A stretch of 49,750 nt of DNA, from positions 1 to 49,750 of the forward strand of contig CAJTGB010000038.1 of assembly GCA_910575835.1 (NCBI GenBank). The letters are read 5' to 3'. Below the pieces are notes generated by a model, which was not told the origin of the DNA, made no database searches, and was given only the letters and a program-made list of their open reading frames with translations. This document shows positions 1 through 8,806 of the stretch, piece after piece; position 1 is the stretch's first letter; each line of letters begins with the position of its first letter. The position numbers were made by a program, and so were the translations under genes. The DNA comes from Lachnospiraceae bacterium. GTDB lineage: Bacteria > Bacillota > Clostridia > Lachnospirales > Lachnospiraceae.

Positions 1-9
1 CTTGTTGCA

Positions 10-34
10 CCACCCGCATAGCAGGTGGATTTTT
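10..34 (+). terminator. Terminator of a gene left of the window
   Basis: A short hairpin CCACC/GGTGG (10-14 and 24-28), helped by an inner GC pair, is followed by ATTTTTG. It reads as a plus-strand intrinsic terminator for a gene that ends outside the window. No coding region is seen in 1-136. Confidence 0.45.
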
Positions 35-39
35 GTTTC

Positions 40-80
40 GCACATCTCCATTTTTCGGAACACGAAAAACTCCGATGTGC
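40..80. repeat. Two-step inverted repeat
   Basis: GCACATC (40-46) pairs with GATGTGC (74-80). Inside it TTTTTCG (51-57) pairs with CGAAAAA (63-69), with a small internal loop (TCCA/CTCC) between the two helices. It lies between two terminators, has no T-tract of its own, and has no assigned role. Confidence 0.5.
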
Positions 81-102
81 TCAACTGGCTAAAGCCATAT
101 AT

Positions 103-133
103 AAAAGGGATGCACCGCCGGTGCATCCCTTTT
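103..133. terminator. Bidirectional terminator of the transketolase operon
   Basis: AAAAGGGATGCACC (103-116) and GGTGCATCCCTTTT (120-133) form a perfect 14-bp stem around a 3-nt loop. The A and T flanks allow termination on either strand. It sits 4 nt after the stop of the minus-strand transketolase gene. Confidence 0.85.
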
Positions 134-136
134 GTC

Positions 137-1078
137 TTATTTCATGAATTCTTTTACCTTCTCACAGATACTCTCTGAATCCAGCCCGTACTTCTTGATA
201 AGCTGAACCGCCGGCCCTGACTCGCCGAACACATCATTGACGCCGATCTTAAGGACCTTCGCCGGCGCTTTCTGTGCGACCACATCACACACCGCGCTTC
301 CAAGTCCGCCGATCACGGAATGCTCTTCCACCGTTACGATCTTCCCTGTCTTCTCTGCCGCACGGATCACTGCCTCTTCATCAAGCGGCTTGATGGTATG
401 CATATTGATCACCGCCGCGCTGATCCCCTCTGCCGCCAGCATCTCGGCTGCTGCCAGAGATTCAGATACCGGAAGCCCTGATGCAATGATCGTAACATCC
501 GTTCCCTCTCTTAAGGTAATCGCCTTGCCAAGTTCAAACTTATAATCCCCGTTATCATTGATCACCGGAACAGCCAGCCTGCCAAACCTAAGATATACCG
601 GCCCTTCATGCTCATACGCAGCCTTTACCGCCGCTTTCGCTTCCACATCATCCGACGGATTGATCACGACCATCCCCGGGATCGTCCGCATCAGAGCAAT
701 ATCCTCATTGCACTGATGTGTCGCACCGTCTTCTCCGACAGATATACCGGCATGAGTCGCACCGATCTTCACATTCAGATGCGGATATCCGATAGAATTA
801 CGCACCTGTTCGAATGCACGTCCGGCTGCGAACATGGCAAAGGAACTGGCAAACGGAACCTTGCCCGTTGTCGCGATACCTGCTGCAACTCCCATCATGT
901 TGCTCTCCGCGATCCCGCAGTCGATATGACGCTCTGGAAACGCCTTCTTAAACACTCCTGTCTTCGTAGCCGCCGCCAGATCGGCGTCTAATACCACGAC
1001 ATCCTCGTGCTCTTTTCCCAATTCGGCCAAAGCATTGCCGTAACTCTCTCTTGTTGCGATTTTCTTTACATCTGACAT
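137..1078 (-). CDS. Transketolase, C-terminal subunit
   Basis: 313 aa. This is the pyrimidine-binding plus C-terminal half of a split transketolase. With the N-terminal subunit encoded just upstream it would form the thiamine diphosphate enzyme that moves two-carbon ketol units in the non-oxidative pentose phosphate pathway. The sequence shows the family pattern: a start near IATRESYGNAL, the DCGIAESNMMGVAAGIA stretch carrying the conserved Glu that activates ThDP, and a C-terminal domain with TVEEHSVIGGLGSAV. The ATG overlaps the end of the upstream subunit by 13 nt, and AGGTGAA lies within that gene, so translation is probably coupled. A strong terminator follows 4 nt after the stop. Confidence 0.95.
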   Translation of the reverse strand: MSDVKKIATRESYGNALAELGKEHEDVVVLDADLAAATKTGVFKKAFPERHIDCGIAESNMMGVAAGIATTGKVPFASSFAMFAAGRAFEQVRNSIGYPHLNVKIGATHAGISVGEDGATHQCNEDIALMRTIPGMVVINPSDDVEAKAAVKAAYEHEGPVYLRFGRLAVPVINDNGDYKFELGKAITLREGTDVTIIASGLPVSESLAAAEMLAAEGISAAVINMHTIKPLDEEAVIRAAEKTGKIVTVEEHSVIGGLGSAVCDVVAQKAPAKVLKIGVNDVFGESGPAVQLIKKYGLDSESICEKVKEFMK

Positions 1079-1902
1079 AATGCTTCACCTACTTTCTCTA
1101 AATCCGCCATCGCCGTTGCATACTGCTCGTCGTTCGGGGCATTCCCATGCCAGGACGCCTGATTCTCCATGAAGGATACGTCCTTGCCCTTGATGGTCTT
1201 GGCAATAATAGCCGTCGGCTGTCCCTTCGTCTCTCTCGCTTCCTTGAACGCAGCGGCGATCTCATCAAAATCATTGCCGTCAATGTTGATCACATGGAAA
1301 TTAAACGCCCTGAACTTCTCATCGATCGGATACGGTGAATTAACCTCTGTGATCGGTCCATCGATCTGAAGGTTATTGTTATCTACGATCACCACAAGGT
1401 TGTCCAATTCCCTGTGCGCCGCAAGCATGGAAGCTTCCCATACCTGCCCTTCCTGGATCTCGCCGTCGCCAAGCAATGTATATACCCTGTAGCTGTCGCC
1501 GGATAATTTGGCGGAGATCGCCATACCCACTGCCGCGGAGATCCCCTGGCCGAGAGAGCCGCTTGACATATCCACGCCCGGGATATGCTTCATATCGGGA
1601 TGCCCCTGCAGGTAAGATCCTACCTTACGCAGCGTAGTAAGGTCTTCCACCGGGAAGAACCCTCTGTGCGCCAATGTAGAATAGTATCCCGGAGCCGTAT
1701 GGCCCTTGGACAGCACAAAACGGTCGCGGTCCGCCTTCTTCGGGTCTGCCGGGTCAACATTCATTTCCTCATAAAACAGATATGTATAGATATCTGCCGC
1801 GGACAGAGAACCGCCCGGATGACCGGATTTGGCGCTGTGGACTGCTGTCACAATGCCTTTGCGGATCTCGTTCGCTGTCTTCATTAATTCCAACTTGTTC
1901 AT
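1066..1902 (-). CDS. Transketolase, N-terminal subunit
   Basis: 278 aa from the chosen ATG at 1902, which has AGGAGG 8 nt upstream. An in-frame start at 1941 would add 13 residues but has no ribosome site. It binds the pyrophosphate side of thiamine diphosphate: SAKSGHPGGSLSAADI near the N-terminus, LGDGEIQEGQVWEA with the GDG motif, and VDNNNLQIDGP, the usual Mg-diphosphate binding segment. It pairs with the downstream C-terminal subunit, which starts inside its last codons. The transaldolase gene lies 59 nt upstream, so the three genes form one non-oxidative pentose phosphate operon. Confidence 0.95.
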   Translation of the reverse strand: MNKLELMKTANEIRKGIVTAVHSAKSGHPGGSLSAADIYTYLFYEEMNVDPADPKKADRDRFVLSKGHTAPGYYSTLAHRGFFPVEDLTTLRKVGSYLQGHPDMKHIPGVDMSSGSLGQGISAAVGMAISAKLSGDSYRVYTLLGDGEIQEGQVWEASMLAAHRELDNLVVIVDNNNLQIDGPITEVNSPYPIDEKFRAFNFHVINIDGNDFDEIAAAFKEARETKGQPTAIIAKTIKGKDVSFMENQASWHGNAPNDEQYATAMADLEKVGEALCQM

Positions 1903-1961
1903 GCAAAACCTCCTTTTGTCGTAACGCCCCCTCATCTTCATTCGGCGGCAATTTATAACGC

Positions 1962-2615
1962 CTACTCTCCGAACACAGCCTTATAGTCTGCCTGGAACTT
2001 GGTGATACCTGCATCTGTCAAAGGATGCTTTGTCATCTGTTCGATCACAGCGTATGGTACCGTTGCAATATGAGCCCCTGCCAGCGCGCAGTCGGTGACA
2101 TGCATCGGATGGCGCACGCTTGCCGCGATGATCTCCGTCTTAAGTCCGGCAATATCGAAGATCTGTGCGATCTCCGCGATCAGGTCTGTCCCTCTTACGG
2201 AAATGTCGTCAAGGCGTCCAAGGAACGGAGATACATATGTCGCGCCTGCTCTTGCGGCCAGAAGCGCCTGATTGGCAGTGAAGATCAGCGTCACGTTCGT
2301 CTTGATCCCATCCGCTGTCAGCTGCTTGCATGCCTTAAGCCCCTCTGCGGTCATAGGAATCTTAACCACCATATTCGGATGGATCTTAGCGATCTCTCTG
2401 CCCTCCGCGATCATTCCTTCCGCATCTACGGTAGTCGCCTTCACCTCTCCGCTGATCGGCCCGTCCACGATAGACGCGATCTCTGCAATCACCTCTTCAA
2501 ATACTCTTCCTTCCTTTGCGATCAGTGACGGATTGGTCGTAACACCGCAGATGACTCCCATGTCATTTGCTTTCCTGATATCCTCTACCTTCGCTGTGTC
2601 AATGAAAAACTTCAT
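1962..2615 (-). CDS. tal: Transaldolase (short TalC/fructose-6-P aldolase type)
   Basis: 217 aa, the usual length of the small TalC/FSA subfamily rather than the ~320-aa classical enzyme. It is a class I aldolase fold: [13 protein letters not shown] at the start, [13 protein letters not shown], and the Schiff-base lysine in VVKIPMT. Its role is to transfer a dihydroxyacetone unit between sugar phosphates. Co-transcription with the split transketolase argues for transaldolase rather than free aldolase activity, though the two cannot be separated by reading alone. The ATG has AAGGAGG 8 nt upstream. A promoter lies at 2665-2694. Confidence 0.93.
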   Translation of the reverse strand: MKFFIDTAKVEDIRKANDMGVICGVTTNPSLIAKEGRVFEEVIAEIASIVDGPISGEVKATTVDAEGMIAEGREIAKIHPNMVVKIPMTAEGLKACKQLTADGIKTNVTLIFTANQALLAARAGATYVSPFLGRLDDISVRGTDLIAEIAQIFDIAGLKTEIIAASVRHPMHVTDCALAGAHIATVPYAVIEQMTKHPLTDAGITKFQADYKAVFGE

Positions 2616-2939
2616 CTTTCTTCCTCCTTTTGATTTAGCGTACTGTTATTAATTGTATGAATTGATTATAACTTATACGATTAACCGCGGTCAATAGCCC
2701 GCATTTTTATTAGTAATTTTTTCAATTAATATTCTCAGATTATTAGTCGAAGTCCCTGCGGCAGCAGCCAAAAATCCATGTAAGCAGCGCTGTACCGGCC
2801 GGCGCGCCGCTTCACGGGAATCAACACCTTCGTCTTGACGTCCCCCGCCTTACAGGGACATTCATCTATACAGTCATCTTACAGACAATTCATTGCCAGG
2901 CTCACACTGCAATTATTAGTAATAATATTCTGAAATAAA
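2616..2939. other. Intergenic region with repeated ATTATTAG sites
   Basis: 324 nt between transaldolase and the LacI-type gene. It holds the promoter at 2665-2694 and three copies of an AT-rich core. The copy at 2912-2926 is a perfect palindrome with arms ATTATTA and TAATAAT. The copy at 2706-2718 (TTATTAGTAA) lies just upstream of the -35. A partial copy (ATTATTAGT) is at 2739-2747. The middle (about 2750-2900) is GC-richer, and I see no gene in it. Confidence 0.45.
2665..2694 (-). promoter_or_regulatory. Promoter of the transaldolase/transketolase operon
   Basis: On the minus strand TTGACC (2694-2689), an 18-nt spacer and TATAAT (2670-2665) form a good sigma-A promoter about 50 nt upstream of the transaldolase ATG. 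Confidence 0.7.
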
Positions 2940-4052
2940 TTAATTTTTATTTTTTTTCGTCCTTTTCCCCGGGTCTTTGGCATACCCTGTCGTCCCCCTG
3001 ACGATCAGCTTCGGTTCATATTCCACATGATAGGTACTGACAGGCTCGATCTCCGAATACGGAGAATCGTGCGACGCGATCTTCTTCATGATGATATCGC
3101 AGGCATCCCTGCCCTTGAAGATGACAAAATGCTCGATCGTCGTCAGATCTACCTTGTGCATCCGGGTAAACAGCGTATTGTCGCACCCCATCACCGACAT
3201 ATCCGCCGGAACTCTGATCTTAGCCTCGTGCAGCGCATCAAGTATTCCGAACGCGATCATATCGTTCAGCCCCACAATGGCAGTAACCCCGGTATCTTCC
3301 TCCAGCAATTCGCGTGTCAGGTCATACCCGATCTTATACTCAGAATCAATATGGGCAACGTCCCGGTCGATCTCCTCTTTTGCCGCCTTGATGATCACAT
3401 TATCCGTAAGCCCGGCTCTCTCATATGCCTTCAGGAATCCCTCTACCCGCTTGGAGCGCTGCTTCTGGCGCGCGGTAAGCGGCGGAGCGATATATGCGGC
3501 TCTGCGGTGTCCAAGCTCTAAGAGATGCTCTGCCATGATGCGCCCAAGCTTGGAATTGTCAAGCTCCACCGCATCAACATCCAGCTTCTCATTCTGGTTA
3601 TTGATGACAGCCACCGGAATCTTCTCGGCCAGTTCTTTCACAAGCCCCATAAAACAACGGCTGGGATTGCAGGTATAGATGATCCCAAGCGGACGAAGCT
3701 CCCACATCATCTTAAGATAACGCTCCTCCATCTTAAGATCGCGCTGCGTATTGCACACGAACAGGCCGAATCCCTGTTCCTTCGCGCGCAGTTCGATTCC
3801 CTGAAGCAGCATGACATAATAAGGATTCGTCAGATTAGAGCAGAATACCACCAGGAGCTTCTCCTTCCTCGCGCCCCTCTTAGCCTTCCGCTTCGGCGCG
3901 GCATAGCCCATCTCCTTTGCCGCCGTCTCCACTCTGTCTATGGTTTCTTTTGAAAAGGAGACATTATACTTTTTATTAAGAACCATGGACACCGTAGACT
4001 GCGATACTCCCGCCGCTCTCGCGATATCCGTAGACGTAACCTTTTTTCCCAT
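2940..4052 (-). CDS. LacI/GalR-family transcriptional regulator
   Basis: 370 aa. The N-terminus is a classic LacI helix-turn-helix (VTSTDIARAAGVSQSTVSMV, then the hinge-region segment with NKKY). A periplasmic-binding-protein-like sensor domain follows, with the NNQNEKLDVDAVELDN and GYDLTRELLEEDTGVTAIVGLNDM segments. The C-terminal tail is lysine-rich. GGAG lies 7 nt before the ATG. It is the last gene behind dnaX-ybaB-recR, with a 31-nt gap to recR, and faces the promoter region of the pentose phosphate operon. Its ligand is unknown, and control of that operon is only a positional inference. Confidence 0.9.
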   Translation of the reverse strand: MGKKVTSTDIARAAGVSQSTVSMVLNKKYNVSFSKETIDRVETAAKEMGYAAPKRKAKRGARKEKLLVVFCSNLTNPYYVMLLQGIELRAKEQGFGLFVCNTQRDLKMEERYLKMMWELRPLGIIYTCNPSRCFMGLVKELAEKIPVAVINNQNEKLDVDAVELDNSKLGRIMAEHLLELGHRRAAYIAPPLTARQKQRSKRVEGFLKAYERAGLTDNVIIKAAKEEIDRDVAHIDSEYKIGYDLTRELLEEDTGVTAIVGLNDMIAFGILDALHEAKIRVPADMSVMGCDNTLFTRMHKVDLTTIEHFVIFKGRDACDIIMKKIASHDSPYSEIEPVSTYHVEYEPKLIVRGTTGYAKDPGKRTKKNKN

Positions 4053-4083
4053 CTTCTCTCTCCGCCTTGATAACCAGTCTCAC

Positions 4084-4680
4084 TCAGAGCTGAGTTCTTC
4101 CCTCCAGCGCCCTTAAGAGCGTCACCTCGTCGATATACTCCAGATCCCCTCCTACAGGGACTCCGCTGGCGATCCTGCTGACCTTGATCCCCGCCGGCTT
4201 GATCAGCTTACTGATATACATTGCCGTCGTCTCGCCTTCCAGGCTGGAATTGGTCGCGATAATGACCTCGTCTACATCCCCCTGCAGCCGTTCGATCAGT
4301 TCTTTCAGCTTGATATCCTCCGGCCCCACCCCGATCATCGGAGAGATCGCGCCGTGAAGCACATGATATACTCCGTCATATTTCCCGGTCTTCTCATACG
4401 CCGCCAGATCACGCGTGTTCTCCACCACCATGATCGTCCTGTGATCCCGTTTGCTGTTGCTGCAGATCGGGCACAATTCCTGATCGGTAAGCGTACAGCA
4501 TTCCTTGCAATACCTGACGTTCCTTCTCGTCTCCACCATCGTGGCCGCAAGCCTGTCCACATCCTCCGGCGGCATATGTATCAAATGAAAAGCCAGCCTT
4601 GCCGCTGACTTTGATCCTATGCCCGGAAGGCATGACAATTCTTCAATTAACCTGCTAATCTGGCTACTGTAGTAATCCAT
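4084..4680 (-). CDS. recR: Recombination mediator protein RecR
   Basis: 198 aa, the family's normal length. RecR forms ring complexes with RecO/RecF that load RecA on gapped DNA. The helix-hairpin-helix region near the start (LSCLPGIGSKSAARLAFHL) is followed by a four-cysteine zinc motif (CKECCTLTDQELCPIC). A Toprim domain starting at VVENTRDLAAYE and the C-terminal GVPVGGDLEYIDEVTL Walker-like stretch complete it. It lies in the conserved order dnaX-ybaB-recR, 15 nt after ybaB. Confidence 0.97.
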   Translation of the reverse strand: MDYYSSQISRLIEELSCLPGIGSKSAARLAFHLIHMPPEDVDRLAATMVETRRNVRYCKECCTLTDQELCPICSNSKRDHRTIMVVENTRDLAAYEKTGKYDGVYHVLHGAISPMIGVGPEDIKLKELIERLQGDVDEVIIATNSSLEGETTAMYISKLIKPAGIKVSRIASGVPVGGDLEYIDEVTLLRALEGRTQL

Positions 4681-4695
4681 TCCCTGCGCACCCCA

Positions 4696-5049
4696 TCAGA
4701 ATAATCCCGGTATCTGTCCGCCCATACCGCCGGTGAATTTCGACATTGCCGACGCGGACGCCTCGTCTACCTTGCCAAGAGCTTCATTGACCGCCGCCAC
4801 GATCAGATCTTCCAGCATCTCCACATCCTCCGGGTCCACCACTTCTTCATTCAGGCTCAGCTTCAACAACTGTCTTGTCCCGGAAACCGTCGCTTCCACC
4901 GCGCCGCCGCCGGCAGTTGCGGTGAATTCCTTCGTCTCCATCTCCTTCGCCTGCTCTTCCATCTGCCGCTGCATCTTCTGCGCCTGCTTCATCAGATTCG
5001 CCATATTGCCCGGCATACCTCCGCCCGGGAATCCGCCTCTTTTCGCCAT
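4696..5049 (-). CDS. ybaB: YbaB/EbfC nucleoid-associated protein
   Basis: 117 aa from the ATG at 5049 (AGGAGG 9 nt upstream). The in-frame TTG at 5055 sits only 3 nt from the ribosome site and is less likely. It has a short Gly/Met-rich head ([18 protein letters not shown]), a central amphipathic helix, and the family's [28 protein letters not shown] pattern in shortened form. The family forms homodimers that bind DNA. Its place between dnaX and recR is the standard bacterial arrangement. Confidence 0.95.
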   Translation of the reverse strand: MAKRGGFPGGGMPGNMANLMKQAQKMQRQMEEQAKEMETKEFTATAGGGAVEATVSGTRQLLKLSLNEEVVDPEDVEMLEDLIVAAVNEALGKVDEASASAMSKFTGGMGGQIPGLF

Positions 5050-5062
5050 ATTCAATATCCTC

Positions 5063-6631
5063 CTAATCTTCCACTGTTATCTCCATGTTAATGAGATTCT
5101 CAATATCTACAAAATGATCTTCGAACCGCCGGCCTTCCTCCATCTGACGGACCTCGATCTCTACCTTCTTCGCAACCTTCTCTTCTATCAGCCTCTTGAT
5201 CTCTTCCTTATGCTCCTCGGAGCCGACCACACCGGCGCTCATCTCGTCAGGGACCACGATCAGCAGGTGGTTCCCCTCCCCCGCGCTGAGTCTCGCTTTC
5301 TTCAGATATACCTTAAGCATCGGCGAAGCATCATTGGCAATCGCCCGAAAGTCCTTCACCACTGCTTTGATATCCTCGCTCAGCGCCTTGGGAAGCTCTG
5401 GTTTCCTGATCTCTGCGTGAACTCCTTCTTCCCTGTCTGCATAAGCCGCGTCCACCCGCGGCAGGCTCTTTGGCACTCCTTCTTCAATCTGCTTCTCAAC
5501 CGCCCGGATCCTGTCTAAGAGAGCATCCCGGCCGGAATCCATCGACGGCCTGCACAGCTTGATCAGCGTCACTTCAAGGAGCACCCTCTTCTGGGTCGCA
5601 TATTTTAACTGATTCGTAAGCTCCGAGAAGATCCTGATATAACGGATCAGCGTATCGCTGTCAAGCATCTGCGCCTCTTCCTTAAGCCGGGCAAGATTCT
5701 CCGCCGAGACGTCCAGGATATCTTCCATGTTATCAGAGCCCTTCACCAGAAGAAGGTTCCTTAAGTACCAGGTAAAATCCGACGCCATCTGAGACAGCTC
5801 TCTCCCCTGCATCACCAGTTCTTCTACCGTCTTGATCACACGGTACACATCCATATCGGTCAATTCCCGAAGGAGCCTGCTAAACACCTCCGTATCCACC
5901 GCCCCCAGCACCTCCAGCACATGGTCATAGGTCAGTCTCTCCCCGATATAAAATGCCGCGCACTGGTCAAGAAGGCTCAGGGAATCCCGCATGGAACCGT
6001 CCGCCATCTTCGCGATATACCGGACAGCCTTATCCTCTACGTCCCACTGTTCCTTCCCGATCAGTTCCGTGAGCCTTGCGGCAATGGTATCTATGGTGAT
6101 CCTCTTGAAATCATACCGCTGGCAGCGGCTCAGGATCGTAACCGGAATCTTGTGCGCCTCCGTCGTCGCCAGGATAAATATCACATATTCCGGCGGTTCC
6201 TCCAGCGTCTTAAGAAGCGCGTTAAAAGCCCCTATAGACAGCATATGAACCTCATCAATAATATATACCTTATACCGCCCTTCCGTAGGGCGGTACGCTA
6301 CTTCCTCCCGGATCTCGCGGATATTATCCACGCCGTTGTTAGACGCCGCGTCGATCTCGATCACATTCATAGAAGCTCCCGACGCCACCGCACGGCACAT
6401 GGCACACTCGCGGCACGGACTTCCATCCTCTGGATGCTCGCAATTCACCGCCTTGGCAAATATCTTCGCCACGGTAGTCTTACCCGTTCCGCGGGTCCCG
6501 CAGAACAGATACGCATGCCCGATGCGCCCCGCCTTGATCTGGTTCTTCAATGTCTTTACAATGGCGTCCTGCCCTTTCACATCTTCGAACGCATCCGGCC
6601 GGAACTTCCGATATAATGCCGTATATGACAT
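5063..6631 (-). CDS. dnaX: DNA polymerase III subunit gamma/tau
   Basis: 522 aa from the ATG at 6631 (AGGGGAG 8 nt upstream); an in-frame GTG at 6640 touches the ribosome site. It is the AAA+ clamp-loader motor. It shows Walker [13 protein letters not shown], a zinc module (C-x8-C-x2-C-x2-C type, CRECAMC), Walker B IIDEVHML and sensor SRC in LSRCQRYDF. The C-terminal third is the charged tau-specific part. I saw no obvious A-rich slippery site to make a short gamma form. It starts 25 nt after pfkA and is followed by ybaB and recR. Confidence 0.96.
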   Translation of the reverse strand: MSYTALYRKFRPDAFEDVKGQDAIVKTLKNQIKAGRIGHAYLFCGTRGTGKTTVAKIFAKAVNCEHPEDGSPCRECAMCRAVASGASMNVIEIDAASNNGVDNIREIREEVAYRPTEGRYKVYIIDEVHMLSIGAFNALLKTLEEPPEYVIFILATTEAHKIPVTILSRCQRYDFKRITIDTIAARLTELIGKEQWDVEDKAVRYIAKMADGSMRDSLSLLDQCAAFYIGERLTYDHVLEVLGAVDTEVFSRLLRELTDMDVYRVIKTVEELVMQGRELSQMASDFTWYLRNLLLVKGSDNMEDILDVSAENLARLKEEAQMLDSDTLIRYIRIFSELTNQLKYATQKRVLLEVTLIKLCRPSMDSGRDALLDRIRAVEKQIEEGVPKSLPRVDAAYADREEGVHAEIRKPELPKALSEDIKAVVKDFRAIANDASPMLKVYLKKARLSAGEGNHLLIVVPDEMSAGVVGSEEHKEEIKRLIEEKVAKKVEIEVRQMEEGRRFEDHFVDIENLINMEITVED

Positions 6632-6656
6632 TCCCTGCACTCCCCTGTCTGTCTAT

Positions 6657-7733
6657 CTATTTTACCCCAAAACTGATGCCAGTCATCTCAGCCTCTTTGA
6701 TGATGCTGGACTTCGGATCTACATACTTAAGCTTGCCCGCAACCTCTGACAGCGGAACACGGACGATATCGTTCTTCTTCACACCAAGCATATATCCGAA
6801 ATCACCGTCCAGGATCGCCTCTGCCGCCGCCGCGCCAAGTCTTGTCGCAAGCACCCTGTCATACGGGCACGGAGACCCGCCTCTCTGGGTATGTCCGGGA
6901 ACGGTGATCCGCACCTCCTGGTCCGTCCGCTTCTGGATCTTCTCCGCCACTTCATATGCAACAGACGGATACTTCTGCTTTGCCTTCTTCTCCTTTAATT
7001 CCTTCTTGGAGAGCTTCGCATCCGACTTGGAAATAGCGCCTTCCGCAACCGCAATGATCGTGAATTTCTTACCCGCGGCCTTTCTCTTGTTGATTGCATT
7101 CACGACCACATCAATATCATACGGTATCTCTGGAAGCATGATGATATCAGCGCCGCCGGCAATCCCGGCATGCAGCGTTACCCATCCCACCTTATGTCCC
7201 ATTACTTCTATGATGAATACACGGCTGTGTGAAGTTGCCGTAGTATGGATCTTATCGATCGTATCTGTCGCGATGTCCACCGCGCTCTGGAATCCAAATG
7301 TCATATCCGTTCCCCACAGATCGTTGTCGATCGTCTTCGGAAGCGTAATAACATGAAGTCCCTCTTCTCTTAGCATGTTCGCCGTCTTATGCGTGCCGTT
7401 GCCGCCGAGCACTACCAGGCAGTCCAGGTTCAGTTTATGGTATGTATGCTTCATCGCCTCTACCTTGTCAAGACCGTCCTCATCAGGTACACGCATCAGC
7501 TTAAACGGCTGTCTTGAGGTTCCAAGGATCGTTCCGCCTACGGTAAGTATTCCCGAAAAGTCTCTGGAAGTCAGCATCTTAAAATTAGAATAAATCAATC
7601 CCTTGTAGCCTTCCTGGAATCCGTAGATCTCCACGTCTTCTCTCTTCGAACAGATTCCTTTTACCACGCCTCTCATGGCTGCATTCAACGCCTGGCAGTC
7701 TCCTCCGCTTGTAAGCATTCCTATTCTTAACAT
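6657..7733 (-). CDS. pfkA: 6-phosphofructokinase with atypical nucleotide site
   Basis: 358 aa. It phosphorylates fructose 6-phosphate in glycolysis. The PFK signature PKTIDND is intact, and MGHKVGWVTLHAGIAGGAD is the usual substrate-binding stretch. The residues that normally discriminate phosphate donors are mixed. The GGDG-type loop reads GGNGT, with Gly as in ATP enzymes but Asn for the Mg-binding Asp. The position before TIDND is Lys, as in PPi enzymes and some group III ATP enzymes. The first loop reads SGGDCQALNA instead of the usual SGGDCPGLNA. ATP use is my inference. The start has AAGGAG 7 nt upstream, and a promoter lies at 7801-7829. Confidence 0.9.
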   Translation of the reverse strand: MLRIGMLTSGGDCQALNAAMRGVVKGICSKREDVEIYGFQEGYKGLIYSNFKMLTSRDFSGILTVGGTILGTSRQPFKLMRVPDEDGLDKVEAMKHTYHKLNLDCLVVLGGNGTHKTANMLREEGLHVITLPKTIDNDLWGTDMTFGFQSAVDIATDTIDKIHTTATSHSRVFIIEVMGHKVGWVTLHAGIAGGADIIMLPEIPYDIDVVVNAINKRKAAGKKFTIIAVAEGAISKSDAKLSKKELKEKKAKQKYPSVAYEVAEKIQKRTDQEVRITVPGHTQRGGSPCPYDRVLATRLGAAAAEAILDGDFGYMLGVKKNDIVRVPLSEVAGKLKYVDPKSSIIKEAEMTGISFGVK

Positions 7734-7800
7734 ATGGTACTCCTTTCTCCTTCGGAACCGTAAATCATCTTACCTGATTCCTTTGCGTCCGTCCTTTAAA

Positions 7801-7829
7801 AGTATACCCTATTTTTAATTATCATACAA
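7801..7829 (-). promoter_or_regulatory. pfkA promoter
   Basis: Minus strand TTGTAT (7829-7824), a 17-nt spacer, then TATACT (7806-7801), about 70 nt upstream of the pfkA start. It probably also serves dnaX-ybaB-recR, since no terminator is seen between pfkA and dnaX. Confidence 0.65.
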
Positions 7830-7871
7830 TAGTTGGAAAAGTGAGTTTTTATTTTTTTCTCTTGACAAAAG

Positions 7872-7880
7872 TGTTATAAT
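7872..7880 (+). promoter_or_regulatory. Extended -10 promoter of map
   Basis: TGTTATAAT (7872-7880) is an exact extended -10 (TGnTATAAT) 33 nt before the GTG start. A TTGACA lies only 7 nt upstream of the hexamer, too close to be its -35. Confidence 0.6.
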
Positions 7881-7913
7881 GGAAACCGAGAGCATCAGAA
7901 AAGAGGTATCACT

Positions 7914-8723
7914 GTGGATAAATTAAACATCAAGCTTTGGACTCTGGCAGCCAAGGGCCAGATCGTCCCCAAACGATCCATGTTAAAAACTCCCCGGCAG
8001 ATCGCCGCCATCCGAAAGAGCGCAGCGCTCAACACTGCCGTCCTGGATCATGTTGCCGCCCATATCCGCGAAGGAATGAGCACGGCTGAAATCGACCGCC
8101 TGGTCTATGACTTCACGACAGAACACGGCGGTATCCCGGCTCCGCTTAACTACGAGGGCTTCCCCAAGAGTGTATGCACTTCCCTGAACAATGTCGTATG
8201 CCACGGAATTCCCAGCGAGCATGAATTCCTGCAGGAGGGCGATATCCTGAACGTAGACGTATCTACCATCCTGAACGGCTATTACTCCGATGCTTCCCGC
8301 ATGTTCACCATCGGCAGCATCTCATCGGAAGCCGCAAGGCTCGTCCGGGTGACTCAGGAATGCGTAGACCTGGGACTTAAGGCAGCCAAGCCATGGGGAC
8401 ATCTCGGAGACATCGCCTATGCCATCAATTCGCACGCCAGGAAACACGGATACTCCGTCGTCGAAGATATCGGCGGACACGGTATCGGTCTGGATTTCCA
8501 TGAGGAACCTTTTGTCAGCTATGTGACTCCGAAAGGCAGCGAGATGGTACTTGTTCCGGGCATGATGTTCACCATCGAACCCATGGTGAATGAAGGCAGT
8601 CCCGACTTCTTCGTCGATGAAGACAACGACTGGACGGTCTATACCATCGACGACGGTCTGTCTGCACAGGTTGAATATATGGTACTGGTTACGGACACCA
8701 AAGTAGAAGTGCTGTCGAAGTGA
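7914..8723 (+). CDS. map: Methionine aminopeptidase, type I
   Basis: 269 aa. It removes the initiator methionine from new proteins. All five metal ligands are visible: Asp in NVDVS, Asp in YYSDASRMF, His in GGHGIGLDFHEEP, Glu in FTIEPMV and Glu in QVEYMVLV. The start is GTG at 7914 with GAGG 7 nt upstream. An N-terminal stretch of about 20 residues precedes the usual LKTPRQIAAIRKSA start, so the protein is slightly longer than the ~250-aa E. coli form. It is transcribed alone, divergently from pfkA, and converges on the amylase gene. Confidence 0.96.
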   Translation: MDKLNIKLWTLAAKGQIVPKRSMLKTPRQIAAIRKSAALNTAVLDHVAAHIREGMSTAEIDRLVYDFTTEHGGIPAPLNYEGFPKSVCTSLNNVVCHGIPSEHEFLQEGDILNVDVSTILNGYYSDASRMFTIGSISSEAARLVRVTQECVDLGLKAAKPWGHLGDIAYAINSHARKHGYSVVEDIGGHGIGLDFHEEPFVSYVTPKGSEMVLVPGMMFTIEPMVNEGSPDFFVDEDNDWTVYTIDDGLSAQVEYMVLVTDTKVEVLSK

Positions 8724-8748
8724 TCCGCATTAAAAATGCCGCGGAAAA

Positions 8749-8806
8749 TGCCATGCGTTCAGAGGATATTATTATCTATATCCCCCAAGCGCATGGCATC
8801 TTTTTA
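8749..8806. terminator. Terminator between convergent map and amylase
   Basis: ATGCCATGCG (8749-8758) and CGCATGGCAT (8791-8800) form a perfect 10-bp stem with a long 32-nt loop, followed by CTTTTTA. On the minus strand the stem is followed by ATTTTCC, so it may act both ways. It overlaps the region just beyond the amylase stop. Confidence 0.65.

Noticed and set aside
6632-6656. Space for an SRP RNA gene next to dnaX
   Set aside because: Some Firmicutes have ffs upstream of dnaX, but the gap to pfkA here is too short to hold it.
7862-7867. TTGACA as -35 of map
   Set aside because: It lies only 7 nt before the -10, far from the required ~17. The extended -10 explains the promoter better.
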